Assembly (NCBI RefSeq): GCF_021283545.2
Contig: NZ_CP128540.1
Location: forward strand, 4,189,501-4,253,500
Reading direction: 5' to 3'
Length of the DNA stretch: 64,000 nt
Source: Pseudomonas alloputida
Lineage (GTDB): Bacteria; Pseudomonadota; Gammaproteobacteria; Pseudomonadales; Pseudomonadaceae
Position numbers and translations under genes: made by a program. This document shows positions 49,823 to 58,134 of this stretch, piece by piece. The stretch's first letter is position 1, and every line of letters begins with the position of its first letter. The notes beneath the pieces were generated by a model. That model was not told the DNA's origin. It was given only the letters and a program-made list of their open reading frames with translations, and made no database searches.

Positions 49823-50572
49823 TCAGTTCCCCTTGGCGACCCAGCTGTAGGATGTGAAGGTATTACCACCTGAGTTCAGGATGGTGACGCCGTTGTTGTC
49901 CCATCGAAGGACCCGAACGATGTTGCCTTCGGCTGCTGCATCTTCAAAGTTGGTCAGCACCACTGATCTGCAAGCGGTGGGGAAAGCAGTAGGGAACGTG
50001 ATGGTTTGCTCGCTGGGACCAGAATTCAAAGAGAACAAGCCGTACTGCTCAATTGCGCCGGTAGCGCCGTCTCGAACCCAGGACGCCGTGCTACCGAACG
50101 CGGCAGTGTTCTTGTCTTGCTTGAGGGCAAGGCGCTGTACCAGGTCAACCTCAATTTCCTCCCTCGCGGTGATGAACAGTTGGTCAACTTGGGTTTTGGT
50201 ATAGGCATCTAGAATCCCATACCCCGCCAAAGAGTTGGCTGTCGGGACCTTTGTGCCCAAGGCTTCGTTGATCTGCCGAAGCATTTCATCGACTTGAATT
50301 TTGGTGTACGCGTCAAGAATCCCGTAGCCAGACAGGCTAGTAGCCTTGACCGCGAAGTTGGCAATCATCGCTTGCAAGGACTTCAGCAGTTGCCGGGAGT
50401 CCTCCGGGTCTAGCTCTCCCTGGTAGGCAAGCACAACGGCGACCAGCTCTTCCTGCAGCATGTTCAGCCAACCAGCAGTAAGCGGGGTGGCTGGCACCCC
50501 TCCCGCCTGCGCACCCTGACGGAAAAGACCGTCAGGAGTGCACAAGCTAGTCCATGCAGACACGCGGTCCAT
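49823..50572 (-). CDS. Phage tail fibre protein
   Basis: A 249-residue tail fibre. The N-terminal part (about 1-75) would attach to the baseplate. Two copies of a repeat of about 37 residues follow (LSGYGILDAYTKIQVDEM and LAGYGILDAYTKTQVDQL), a heptad region (EIEVDLVQRLALKQDKN), and a C-terminal beta domain of the gp53-like fibre type (QYGLFSLNSGPSEQTITFP ... SYSWVAKGN) that likely binds the receptor. GGGGGCG upstream provides the ribosome binding site. It sits between the LamG protein and the fibre chaperone fragment. Confidence 0.85.
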   Translation of the reverse strand: MDRVSAWTSLCTPDGLFRQGAQAGGVPATPLTAGWLNMLQEELVAVVLAYQGELDPEDSRQLLKSLQAMIANFAVKATSLSGYGILDAYTKIQVDEMLRQINEALGTKVPTANSLAGYGILDAYTKTQVDQLFITAREEIEVDLVQRLALKQDKNTAAFGSTASWVRDGATGAIEQYGLFSLNSGPSEQTITFPTAFPTACRSVVLTNFEDAAAEGNIVRVLRWDNNGVTILNSGGNTFTSYSWVAKGN

Positions 50573-50581
50573 AGGCGCCCC

Positions 50582-51346
50582 CTAGTAGTACGTGGCCGAA
50601 AGGTACTTATCGACCAGAGCCAGCTCGGTGTCCGAAATGGCAGCATTAAATGCCATCGGCGAACGCATCAGGCATGGCGCGGATGCAGGTGTACTCGACC
50701 CGGTGACCAACCCGCCGAATACCACGCCAGGCGCAAGATTCAGCGTCTTAATAGCATCGTTAGTGATCTTGGCTTGTTGCACACCGTTTACATAGAGCGT
50801 CATGGTCCCAGTAGCACGGTCAAAGCGGAGGATCAAACGCAACCACGCGGTTTTACTAAGCACCGGACCAACATAGTCTGCGAACTGTGTGGACAAGCTG
50901 CTGGTGCCGATACGGAACTTACCGCCGCTCGATGCAATGAACCAATAGCTTTGGCCGGCACCCGCCAACTCTGCGCTACTCGCGCCCACGGCTGCCAGGT
51001 CATCATTTAGCGGGCAGAGAGTGAAAGCCACTGTAAAGGAACCCGATGTGTTGAAAGTCGAGTCCTTGATTACCGAAGATGAAGTACCCAGCGACAGTGC
51101 AGGCTGGCCATCAAAGGCGTTCGCAAGTCGACTGGCGACCGATGCACCGTTGAGCGGGATCTTTTCACGGGTTACGCGGTGAACAAAGCCGAGACCGTCG
51201 CTATGGACACCCCATGGAGCTGTGGCCGCCCACAACTTCAATGATGCCAGGTTGGCGATTACAATTTCGTCTGGGGTGACATCAAGCTTGGTCATACCAG
51301 GGATATCGAGTGTGCCGGCCAGTTGGATGATCTGATTAGTTGCCAT
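50582..51346 (-). CDS. LamG/ConA-like lectin protein of the tail module
   Basis: A 254-residue protein with a concanavalin A/LamG-like beta-sandwich over about residues 85-235: SFTVAFTLCPLND, WFIASSGGKFRIG, AWLRLILRFDRATGTMTLYVNGVQQAKI and GVVFGG. These phrases are typical of LamG_3 domains. No signal peptide. In tail modules such proteins bind surface glycans or act as fibre accessories; that role is inferred. AAGGAAAA precedes the start and the gene is 10 nt after the spike gene. Confidence 0.75.
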   Translation of the reverse strand: MATNQIIQLAGTLDIPGMTKLDVTPDEIVIANLASLKLWAATAPWGVHSDGLGFVHRVTREKIPLNGASVASRLANAFDGQPALSLGTSSSVIKDSTFNTSGSFTVAFTLCPLNDDLAAVGASSAELAGAGQSYWFIASSGGKFRIGTSSLSTQFADYVGPVLSKTAWLRLILRFDRATGTMTLYVNGVQQAKITNDAIKTLNLAPGVVFGGLVTGSSTPASAPCLMRSPMAFNAAISDTELALVDKYLSATYY

Positions 51347-51355
51347 GGTTTTTCC

Positions 51356-53620
51356 TTAGACGAAAGTGATTGGCTTGCTGAACGCAACAAGCCAGTTATG
51401 AAGCGGTTGTCCATCAAACGCCGAGATATCGCGAATATCGGTGTCACTGATGCAGCCCCGGCTAGCCGAAGTGTTCGCCAACGCATAATTCAAAGCTGAG
51501 CCAGCAGCAGGGATACCGCTCAGATTGAGTTGGATTTGATTACCGCTGCCCAGAAGCACTACGGAGGTGATCGACACAGCCGAATCGGTCAGCGCGAAGC
51601 CGTAATGACCAGGATCAGCGGCCAGCGGATTAACCTGAAGCTTGCCGACAGGACCAGGAGTCAGCTCATCACCATATGGTGTATTGCTGAAACTGACGGT
51701 CACAGTGGTGCCAGTGCTGGTTACAGACAGCGGACGCAAGCAATCCAGCTTCTGGCCGCGAAGACGGAAGCGCTCCGCACGCATCTCGTATTCGCCAACT
51801 TTAAAATAGGCCTCCGCATAAGGATGCCAAGCATCATGGTAGCGGTACGTGTACTTAGGCGCGACCAATACAAACTGCGGATCGCTTTCATGTAGTTGCA
51901 ATTGAGCCAAGGAAACAAAGTTCAGATCCGCACCGCCCCGATTCATCTGGGACAAATACGCCCAAGGCATGGGCAGTGTTGAATCAAGCGCCTTCACCGC
52001 CGCTTGATAGTCATCCAACCATTCCCGTAGGTAGCCGGCATACGTCGCTTGGGATGTACCTGCTGGTTCGGACTCCCCGTGCGTAATACTCAAAGGGGCT
52101 ACGCGATAAAGCATACCTTGCGACTGAGCCAATTGCCGGGCGGCGGTCATCATGTTCACCAACGTGGTGAATGCGGCAGTCCCTTTTTTCAAACCCGAAT
52201 AGGCTCGCCCGCCAACACCAGAGATCGAGCACAAGTAACGAATGCCAGTCCCGCGCTCATTCAAGTAGCGGTTCATGCCATTGGCGAAGCCTGACATGTT
52301 GGTTTCACCCAGCACATCACCCTCATACCGCTCTTGAAGTGGTTCAAAGTCGGTATAGGCCGAGGCCGGGACTGCGCCGCCAACACCGTAATAGCCACGG
52401 GCACCGAAACCTTTGAATGCCAAGCAACGGTTCTTGAATGGCGACGGCGTCTTGCTGAATACTTCACCATAGACGCCTTCAACAAAGCGCGGCATGCCAT
52501 CTGCGCCAATAACGAAACCTCGACTACCTAAAGAAAGCGACTGGCCCGTACCTTGGCGGTGCCACAGTACCGGGGCTTCAGCAATCAGTTCGCCGGTTTT
52601 AAGTTTGGCATGCGGAGTCAATGCACCGCCAACTCCACTGGTACGGTCGCTGAGGAATCGAACGGTGCTACCAGTAGCCTGCGGGGCGGTATCGGTAAAG
52701 TCGTCAGTAATAGGGAACAATGCGCGCCACACCAAGCCATCATGCACTTCAACGCGACTTTTTCCGCCCGCCAATGTCTCCCTGGTGATCCACGAAACCT
52801 CGTCCCAAGCGCGCAACTCTTTATTGGCAATTTGAACCTGGGTTGACGTAGTAGCAGCGGCATCCTCACGGCTCGCATCGGCCTCCGGGTCAATCCGTGA
52901 AATTACGTCATCGCCAACAACCATCAACAGGGGCTCTTTAAGGCGCGGACCTAAAGGACGGTTAATTGAACGAGCAATATGCGCCGGGTTGGCGAGTAAG
53001 ATGTTTCCCATCGCCAACCCTAGCTCCGCTTGTCCATACGCGGATTTTGGCGATAACGGTACTTTTCGCTGCATTTCATCTACGCCGAGTCGCAACTGGC
53101 TAATCCCCTTACCATCAACACGGAATGGAACACTCGATCCCATTTGCAACCCCCAACGGTCTCCACGAGGCCCCATCGGAACCTGCGTAATGCCCGTACT
53201 GGTCAGGCGCTGTACCGCAGCATCCACTTCGGCGGTACCGGCAATACTGACGCCCTGGTACACAGCCACACTTCCCGCTCGGCGATATAGATCTTGTCCC
53301 GTCTTTGGGGCGACCTGCCGCGCCCAAAACTGACGGCCATCAATAATAGAAGGGTCGGCTAGCGCTTCGGCTACTGTTTCGTATACTCGCCCATTGGCAA
53401 CAAGCTTGCTCAGATCGGCGGCAGCGTTCGGCAGTACCTGGTGATAAAGATGAGCCTGTTTGGCAATAGACGCTACAGGCCCGGACTCGGTATTTACGTC
53501 AGTATCAATTCCGCCATTCACATATAGATGCAGCAGGATTGACGCTAGGTCTGAACGGCGCGAAGCAGCTTCTAGCAGTTCTGCATACGCCTCTAAGGCC
53601 GAGACTGGAATTTCAGCCAT
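51356..53620 (-). CDS. Tail spike with SGNH/sialate-esterase-type domain
   Basis: A 754-residue probable tail spike. The N-terminal 150 residues have phage-type repeats and start inside gp48 (8-nt overlap). A central region (about 370-640) looks like an SGNH hydrolase of the sialate O-acetylesterase kind: ITHGESEPAGTSQATYAGYLREWLDDY with the GESE strand, and HDAWHPYAEAYFKVG as the likely His block. A fibronectin-like strand-rich end follows (VTSTGTTVTVSFSNTPYG). Such spikes de-acetylate surface polysaccharide. GC content is lower than that of the flanking chromosome, in line with phage origin. Confidence 0.75.
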   Translation of the reverse strand: MAEIPVSALEAYAELLEAASRRSDLASILLHLYVNGGIDTDVNTESGPVASIAKQAHLYHQVLPNAAADLSKLVANGRVYETVAEALADPSIIDGRQFWARQVAPKTGQDLYRRAGSVAVYQGVSIAGTAEVDAAVQRLTSTGITQVPMGPRGDRWGLQMGSSVPFRVDGKGISQLRLGVDEMQRKVPLSPKSAYGQAELGLAMGNILLANPAHIARSINRPLGPRLKEPLLMVVGDDVISRIDPEADASREDAAATTSTQVQIANKELRAWDEVSWITRETLAGGKSRVEVHDGLVWRALFPITDDFTDTAPQATGSTVRFLSDRTSGVGGALTPHAKLKTGELIAEAPVLWHRQGTGQSLSLGSRGFVIGADGMPRFVEGVYGEVFSKTPSPFKNRCLAFKGFGARGYYGVGGAVPASAYTDFEPLQERYEGDVLGETNMSGFANGMNRYLNERGTGIRYLCSISGVGGRAYSGLKKGTAAFTTLVNMMTAARQLAQSQGMLYRVAPLSITHGESEPAGTSQATYAGYLREWLDDYQAAVKALDSTLPMPWAYLSQMNRGGADLNFVSLAQLQLHESDPQFVLVAPKYTYRYHDAWHPYAEAYFKVGEYEMRAERFRLRGQKLDCLRPLSVTSTGTTVTVSFSNTPYGDELTPGPVGKLQVNPLAADPGHYGFALTDSAVSITSVVLLGSGNQIQLNLSGIPAAGSALNYALANTSASRGCISDTDIRDISAFDGQPLHNWLVAFSKPITFV

Positions 53621-54209
53621 TGATAGACTCCGGTATCACATATTGAGCTGAGTTAAAAAGCCGATCAGCAGTAGTGGCTAAACGGACGGCGACTGCCTTT
53701 CCATAGCCGACGGTTACTTCGGTATTAGCTGGGCGGCGGATCTGAATCAGGGATTCAAGCGAGGCGGTGCGATAAGCAGACAGGGGCGCGTTTACCCGCC
53801 ACTCCGTTAATTTGTCGCCATCCGGAACTGGATCACCAACAGAAGCAATCTGGGTAAGCGCCGGGCGGTTTACGTCAACAGTTGCTGTAATCCCAAGACG
53901 CCTGGCTAAAGCGATAAAGTAAGGAATCGACTGGCCGCCCATATCCGCCATGGCCGCCAAAACGACCTGGACTCTTTGATCCTGAGTTGCACCAGGAGCG
54001 GGCGTTATGGCATAGACCCGCTCCCAATCAGATATGTAAGTGCCAGCAGACTCGGGAAAAATCGCGGCTTCAACACCTTCTAGTTGCGTCAATGCCGCCT
54101 GAAGAGCATTAGCCTCAGCAGTCATCTGCGCAGACAGCACGGTGCCGGATGGGTCATAGGAGACTGGTGGAAGCAGTGATTGCAACTGCTCGAACAAGTT
54201 GGGGCTCAC
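53613..54209 (-). CDS. Baseplate protein, Mu gp48 (DUF2313/YmfQ) homologue
   Basis: A 198-residue homologue of Mu gp48, the baseplate/tail-fibre linker protein. Visible are LFEQLQSLLPPVSYDPSG, the helical SAQMTAEANALQAALTQLEG, FPESAGTYISDWERVYAI and LARRLGITATVDV. The GTG at 54209 is taken as start because it forms a GTGA overlap with the stop of gp47; the ATG at 54257 in the same frame lies in the gp47 C-terminus. Intact. Confidence 0.85.
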   Translation of the reverse strand: MSPNLFEQLQSLLPPVSYDPSGTVLSAQMTAEANALQAALTQLEGVEAAIFPESAGTYISDWERVYAITPAPGATQDQRVQVVLAAMADMGGQSIPYFIALARRLGITATVDVNRPALTQIASVGDPVPDGDKLTEWRVNAPLSAYRTASLESLIQIRRPANTEVTVGYGKAVAVRLATTADRLFNSAQYVIPESING

Positions 54210-55282
54210 GCTTGATCCTCCAGCAACTGGAGCTGGACCGACCCTAAGCGCGCCCATTTAACTATTGATGGATCTGCGCCTGTCACGACGTTGCCCGTAT
54301 CGTCGCTGGGCAATGTCGGTCAACGGTGTTTCAACGGCTCTGATCATCCCGAAACGGCGTGGCGGAAACTCTGTAGATGTGGTGATCACTTCGTCAGGCG
54401 GACCGTCGTCTGCGGCGGTTATTGCAGCATGCCAGAGCTTTATCGAAGGTGTGGCACCGGCCGGTGCCGACATCTGGGTGTTTACGCCCGAGATCGTTGC
54501 GGTGGACATTAGCGCCAAGGTCAAGCCAGCACCTGGCTACACGCTGGAGACTCTACAGGAGCCCGTGGAGGGCGCTTGCAGGCAAGTTATCGCTCCAGTC
54601 GTTCCGCTGGAAACGCTTTACCTGATTCGACTGACTGCTGCGATCAGCGCCCTAGGCGGCGTAATCGATCTAAAGATCTTGGCGCCTAGTCGGCAATATT
54701 CCCCCCGCTTGGTGGGTTGCGCATAACGTCCAGGAGGCGAGCAAGAAGGCTCTCGGGGCTTTCGTCATCGGTGCCGCCAACTGTTTCGGCCAGCACGCAA
54801 GCGCTGTCGACATCAAGCGGCGGAGTGATGAACGTACAGGCGCCCTCTAGGCCATTAAGGGCCGATCCCGCTTCTACAGATGCTACGGGAATGCTGATTT
54901 CCCCCGCGTGGGGAATGATCACTGTCGAGGAAGTGCTGAACAACCGACCCGTGGATGTATGCCTGACCTGCAAACCCGCCAGAACTTCAGCACCCGCTTT
55001 GCCGGTTACGGTTAAACCGCTACCAGAAGAGGTGGCCAGCTTGGGATAAACATCGCGGGTAGCGGCATCCCGCTTGAGTTCTTCGAAATCCGCGCTGTCG
55101 GGGAAGATCTGGCGAGCCGTCCAGGCGGCCTGCTGGTGGATGCCCTCGGCTATGGCGGACACCGAGCTGGCCCGGACATGGTTATCGCTGTCAGAGGTGA
55201 TGTCAGCGTCTGGCAACTGGGAACGAATGTCACGCAGCATCCGCGAACGGATTGCATCAAATGGGGGGGCTTGGTATGGCAT
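54206..55282 (-). pseudogene. Baseplate J protein (Mu gp47), interrupted by an internal inversion
   Basis: As it stands the frame gives 198 residues (from ATG 55282, MPYQAPPFDAIRSRMLRD) and stops at TAG 54688-54686, directly after NPPSGGNIAD. The missing middle, starting YRRWAMSVNGVSTALIIPK and ending IDLKILAP, is encoded on the opposite strand (54298-54687). The C-terminus (TGNVVTGADPSIVKWARLG ... LLEDQA) is back on the minus strand and ends at 54206. Re-inverting the segment gives 198 + 130 + 30 = 358 residues without stops, the normal gp47 size. Mu gp47 forms the baseplate periphery. Confidence 0.9.
54298..54688 (+). other. Inverted segment of the gp47 gene
   Basis: A 391-bp block bounded by TA at 54298-54299 and 54687-54688. 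The intervening 387 bp are a whole number of codons. Outside the TA, short imperfect arms TTGCCGAC (right, minus strand) and TTGCCCG (left, plus strand) face each other. Read on the plus strand it is an open gp47 middle domain. Confidence 0.88.
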
Positions 55283-55629
55283 CAGATCACGCTCACCAGG
55301 TGCTCGAAAGTCTGGCGGCCGGCCGGGGCATAGACCTCGATCAGGAGCCTCAACCAGCCGTTGTGAGGTTGCTCAGCAGTCACATCCACCGAAGTTGCAC
55401 GGCCGTCGTCAATCAGCCCCTTCAGGGCTTGTTGCGCGTACTGAATGGCTAGCGTGCTGACTCGGGCCTTGTCCTTCTCTCGTTTCAGCTCATGCAGACG
55501 GGAGCCCAACTCAGGATCGGCCCAGTAGCTGCCAAGGGGAGTCATCAAACGGAGGTAGACGGCGTTGGCCAGCGTCGTAATGCGCTGGCCAGTCAAGTCG
55601 CCTGTGGTGGGGTTTATGCTTGCGTCCAT
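55282..55629 (-). CDS. Baseplate wedge protein, Mu gp46/GPW_gp25-like
   Basis: A 115-residue protein of the gp46 / T4 gp25 / P2 W group, the core wedge of contractile-tail baseplates with a lysozyme-like fold but no enzymatic role. Visible: ITTLANAVYLRLMTPLGSYW, ADPELGSRLHELKREKDKA and SVDVTAEQPHNGWLRLLIEVY. The gene is complete and overlaps the gp47 start by one base (TGATG). Its expected neighbour gp45 (spike, V) is missing upstream; an early-gene remnant is there instead. Confidence 0.87.
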   Translation of the reverse strand: MDASINPTTGDLTGQRITTLANAVYLRLMTPLGSYWADPELGSRLHELKREKDKARVSTLAIQYAQQALKGLIDDGRATSVDVTAEQPHNGWLRLLIEVYAPAGRQTFEHLVSVI

Positions 55630-55703
55630 AGCGATGCGCCGTCGTGTGCGATCAGCGCGTCCAGCGAAAGCGTGGTGCCGCAGTTAGGGCAACGTGTGCG
55701 CAT
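55614..55703 (-). pseudogene. N-terminal remnant of a zinc-ribbon early gene at the deletion junction
   Basis: A 29-codon frame, MRTRCPNCGTTLSLDALIAH and then DGASLWTQA, begins in an ATGA overlap with the preceding 168-residue gene, the mark of a real early gene. The CPNCGTTLSLDAL start is one I recall from early proteins of Pseudomonas Mu-like phages of more than 100 residues. The frame runs into the start of the gp46 gene and stops. The break is therefore near 55630-55640. Confidence 0.65.
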
Positions 55704-56209
55704 CAGTGCACCCCCGAAAGGATTGGGATTTCCCGAGCACGGAAGTACTTCGCGTGCACTGCTTTGCCCCCGAGTGGATGCTTGTCGCGCCAGTTCATCA
55801 GCTCGTCAGGCTTGGTGATCTCGGGTTTGTACTGGTGGTATGTCTCCAGCCCCAGCAACAATGCTTTGATGCCTTCCTCACCAAACTTGGCCGCTACTGT
55901 GACCGGGGCGTACTTGGTCCCATTCCAGCAATATGCGTCGATCACCCATGCCGTTACCTGCGGGCTAGACGCCACCACTGGGGATTCATCCACTACGGAA
56001 TAAGCGGTCGCTTTGGTAATCTGCTCCACTGCCAATTTTTCGCCCGAACTTTCACGAAGCTTAAAAAGAGCCCGCAGATCGCCAGCCTTCGTCACCGCCC
56101 GTGCAAGGGTCGCAGCGAAACCAACGCATTTACCTTCGCAATACAGCCGCACCATCCCTTTAGCCGGGGCGCGGATTTCCACCTGGTTATCTTTAATGCA
56201 CAGAGACAT
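55703..56209 (-). CDS. Phage early protein of unknown function
   Basis: A 168-residue protein I do not recognise. The N-terminal half is a small beta-rich domain (MSLCIKDNQVEIRAPAKGMV, LYCEGKCVGFAATLARAV); the C-terminal half has a helix and a conserved-looking WRDKHPLGGKAVHAKYF. The start at 56209 follows GGAGGTCGAA, a strong ribosome binding site, so the longer frame from 56326 is rejected. It overlaps the end of the preceding regulator gene by 17 nt and the next remnant by ATGA, so it belongs to the early operon. Confidence 0.65.
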   Translation of the reverse strand: MSLCIKDNQVEIRAPAKGMVRLYCEGKCVGFAATLARAVTKAGDLRALFKLRESSGEKLAVEQITKATAYSVVDESPVVASSPQVTAWVIDAYCWNGTKYAPVTVAAKFGEEGIKALLLGLETYHQYKPEITKPDELMNWRDKHPLGGKAVHAKYFRAREIPILSGVH

Positions 56210-56570
56210 TTCGACCTCCAGAGCAGTTCGGGTTGAAGTGGCATTGCTGGCACACACGCCAGTGCTGCATTGCTTGCGGGTTGTGAGTCGGTGCTGGGCG
56301 CTGATAGAACCCCTGGCACTGTTCAACAGTCAGCGTGTCGCCGATGGCAATGCACTCAATACGACCAAGAACATCCATCACTCGGCGCTCAACACCTGCG
56401 GTAGTAGGGCTTGGATACTTGTTATCAAGCACCAGACTTACCGCCGTTCGACTCATGTTGATACGGATCGCAGCTTGCGCACGGCTAGTGGCCGCTACCT
56501 CTTTGGCCAGGAGCCGCACGAACAGCGGCGGCTCGGCTCCCCAGTTCGATAAGTTCACCGCCCGTTTCAT
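56193..56570 (-). CDS. Small HTH protein of the early operon
   Basis: A 125-residue protein with a helix-turn-helix (about 30-55: QAAIRINMSRTAVSLVLDNKY) and a C-terminal Cys cluster (WRVCQQCHFNPNC) that could bind zinc. It begins MKRAVNLSNWGAEPPLFVRLLAKEV. Such proteins occur after the B gene in Pseudomonas Mu-like phages; the role is presumably early gene regulation. It overlaps its upstream neighbour by 4 nt. Confidence 0.7.
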   Translation of the reverse strand: MKRAVNLSNWGAEPPLFVRLLAKEVAATSRAQAAIRINMSRTAVSLVLDNKYPSPTTAGVERRVMDVLGRIECIAIGDTLTVEQCQGFYQRPAPTHNPQAMQHWRVCQQCHFNPNCSGGRNVSVH

Positions 56571-57349
56571 TGCAGACCTCCGGACTCCCCAGTGGAAGCA
56601 AGTTCCAGCTGGGTTCGCTGCACAAGATCAGTCGACGGCTGGACTGTTTTTCCGCCTCGAGCCAGATCTAGCCACTCACTAAGCAAGTCCCGAGTTCGCA
56701 ACAGCGCGACTCCAGGCTCTACCAAGCTGCGATCAGCACCAAACGAACCGATTGTTTTGGTAAATACCAACTTGTTCAAATTGGGGTCATAGACCTGGAG
56801 GTTATCCAACTTCCGGATCTCAGGTGGACGCGGCCCGGAGTATTTGCTGCCAACCAAGCAGAAGGTTTCAAAATTTTGAGGTGCGTTCTCGATCTTCTCC
56901 ACATAACCGGCGTCAGCGAGGGCGTTGAGATACTGCCGCGTTTTTACCACTGAGACGGATACACCACCTGCCGAAGCAGTCTTCGCTATATCTTGAACAG
57001 TCAAGTGACCGCCGAGGATGCGCAATGTCCGCCAGATATTCTCAGTGGCCAGATGCTCAAAAGTACGCTCGCCGTTTTTGTTCAAGCGCGGATGATCTGC
57101 GCCTTCGTCCCGAATTAGCGCGAAGACTTTACCTCGGCTTGTGGTCTCACCTTCGGGAGTCTCCACTAATTTGACAACACCAGCCTTTGTCAGCGCCTGG
57201 ATGTATCGGCTGACATCGGCGGAACGCCCAGCCGTCCGCCGAACAATATCATTCACTGTAAAGCCTGGGCGTAGAAGGCGCATGGCTTCCCACATTTTCT
57301 GACGCGGCTCTTTTTTTCCAGTGACGATGAGAGTCGAAACCTTAGACAT
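56567..57349 (-). CDS. Two-domain winged-HTH DNA-binding protein of the early operon
   Basis: A 260-residue protein with two winged-helix domains: about 15-80 (RLLRPGFTVNDIVRRTAGRSADVSRYIQALTKAGVVKLV) and about 100-165 (RILGGHLTVQDIAKTASAGGVSVSVVKTRQYLNALADAGYV). Both quotations are given in parts of the frame. The C-terminus is helical. It starts on the last base of the MuB-like gene, so translation is coupled. It may regulate early transcription or assist the transposase; its function is not established. Confidence 0.7.
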   Translation of the reverse strand: MSKVSTLIVTGKKEPRQKMWEAMRLLRPGFTVNDIVRRTAGRSADVSRYIQALTKAGVVKLVETPEGETTSRGKVFALIRDEGADHPRLNKNGERTFEHLATENIWRTLRILGGHLTVQDIAKTASAGGVSVSVVKTRQYLNALADAGYVEKIENAPQNFETFCLVGSKYSGPRPPEIRKLDNLQVYDPNLNKLVFTKTIGSFGADRSLVEPGVALLRTRDLLSEWLDLARGGKTVQPSTDLVQRTQLELASTGESGGLQ

Positions 57350-58071
57350 TAGGAAGCCCTCCGGGTTGGAGCTTCACCGGTGAACCAGGAACGCTTACCC
57401 CATTCAGCCATACCGACGTGATCTAGCATCATCGCAGCGGCCTCAGACCGAACCTTGTATAGGTTTACTGCGATTCGGCGCAGACACCCTTTTGTTACAC
57501 GCACAAGGTCTTCCAGAAGATCCTCGCCGAACTTAAGTTCCGGATAGCTCTCAATTGCGAGCTGGCGCACATCCTCGATAGTGGCTGGCTGGGCGGGCAC
57601 CCACTCCAGAACACGGTTGTGCAAGCGTTCAAGGCGCTGCAATGAAGAAGGCACACGCTCTTCACCGATCAGAACAATAGTCCCTTCACTGGCGTTGTAG
57701 ATGTCGGTCAATACGTTGGCCGTGGCCTTCTCAAGGAGATACTGCACATCATCAACAATCAGGGGACGGCGCGAAGTCGACAGCTGAACTGCAATTTGGT
57801 CTACCATGTCTGAGAGAGTGCGCTCGGGCAAAATACTCATGTCGCGCAGAATGGCCGTGAGGAAGGCTTTTTTGCTCCAAGTGTCACGGCACTCTGTGTA
57901 ATAGCAGCGATGCTGATTCGCTGCGAAAGCAGCGGCAGCGCTTTTGCCGTACCCACTCGGGCCATACATGGCCACCAAACCAGGCAGGCCAGCAGGGCGT
58001 GCCTGAGCCCGGCTCATTGCACCTGACAGCAAACCGACATTTGTCAACGGAACGATTTTGGTTACACTCAC
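57349..58071 (-). CDS. MuB-like AAA+ ATPase (transposition target selection)
   Basis: A 240-residue AAA+ ATPase matching Mu B-type proteins, which coat target DNA, select insertion sites and activate the transposase. Walker A is GPSGYGKSAAAAF, Walker B is PLIVDDVQYLLE, and sensor-like residues occur in IVLIGEERVP. A short N-terminal tail (MSVTKIVPLTNVGLL) precedes the core, and the C-terminal helical part (RRIAVNLYKVRSEAAAMML) is likely the DNA/A-interaction region. It lacks the N-terminal HTH domain of phage Mu's B protein (312 residues), as is usual in D3112-like elements. It is 63 nt after the transposase gene. Confidence 0.85.
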   Translation of the reverse strand: MSVTKIVPLTNVGLLSGAMSRAQARPAGLPGLVAMYGPSGYGKSAAAAFAANQHRCYYTECRDTWSKKAFLTAILRDMSILPERTLSDMVDQIAVQLSTSRRPLIVDDVQYLLEKATANVLTDIYNASEGTIVLIGEERVPSSLQRLERLHNRVLEWVPAQPATIEDVRQLAIESYPELKFGEDLLEDLVRVTKGCLRRIAVNLYKVRSEAAAMMLDHVGMAEWGKRSWFTGEAPTRRAS

Positions 58072-58134
58072 TGTGTTTCTCCTGTTGGTCTGGCGTGTTG
58101 CAGCACGCCGACTGCTTCCTAAAACGGGCCGTTC

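Noticed and set aside
54258..54524. 88-codon minus-strand frame within the inverted block
   Set aside because: It reads the wrong strand of the inverted gp47 segment and starts in the middle of it.
54265..54726. Plus-strand frame of 153 codons inside the tail module as an independent gene
   Set aside because: Its sequence is the middle of a gp47 protein, it has no ribosome binding site, and it joins both gp47 flanks exactly when inverted.
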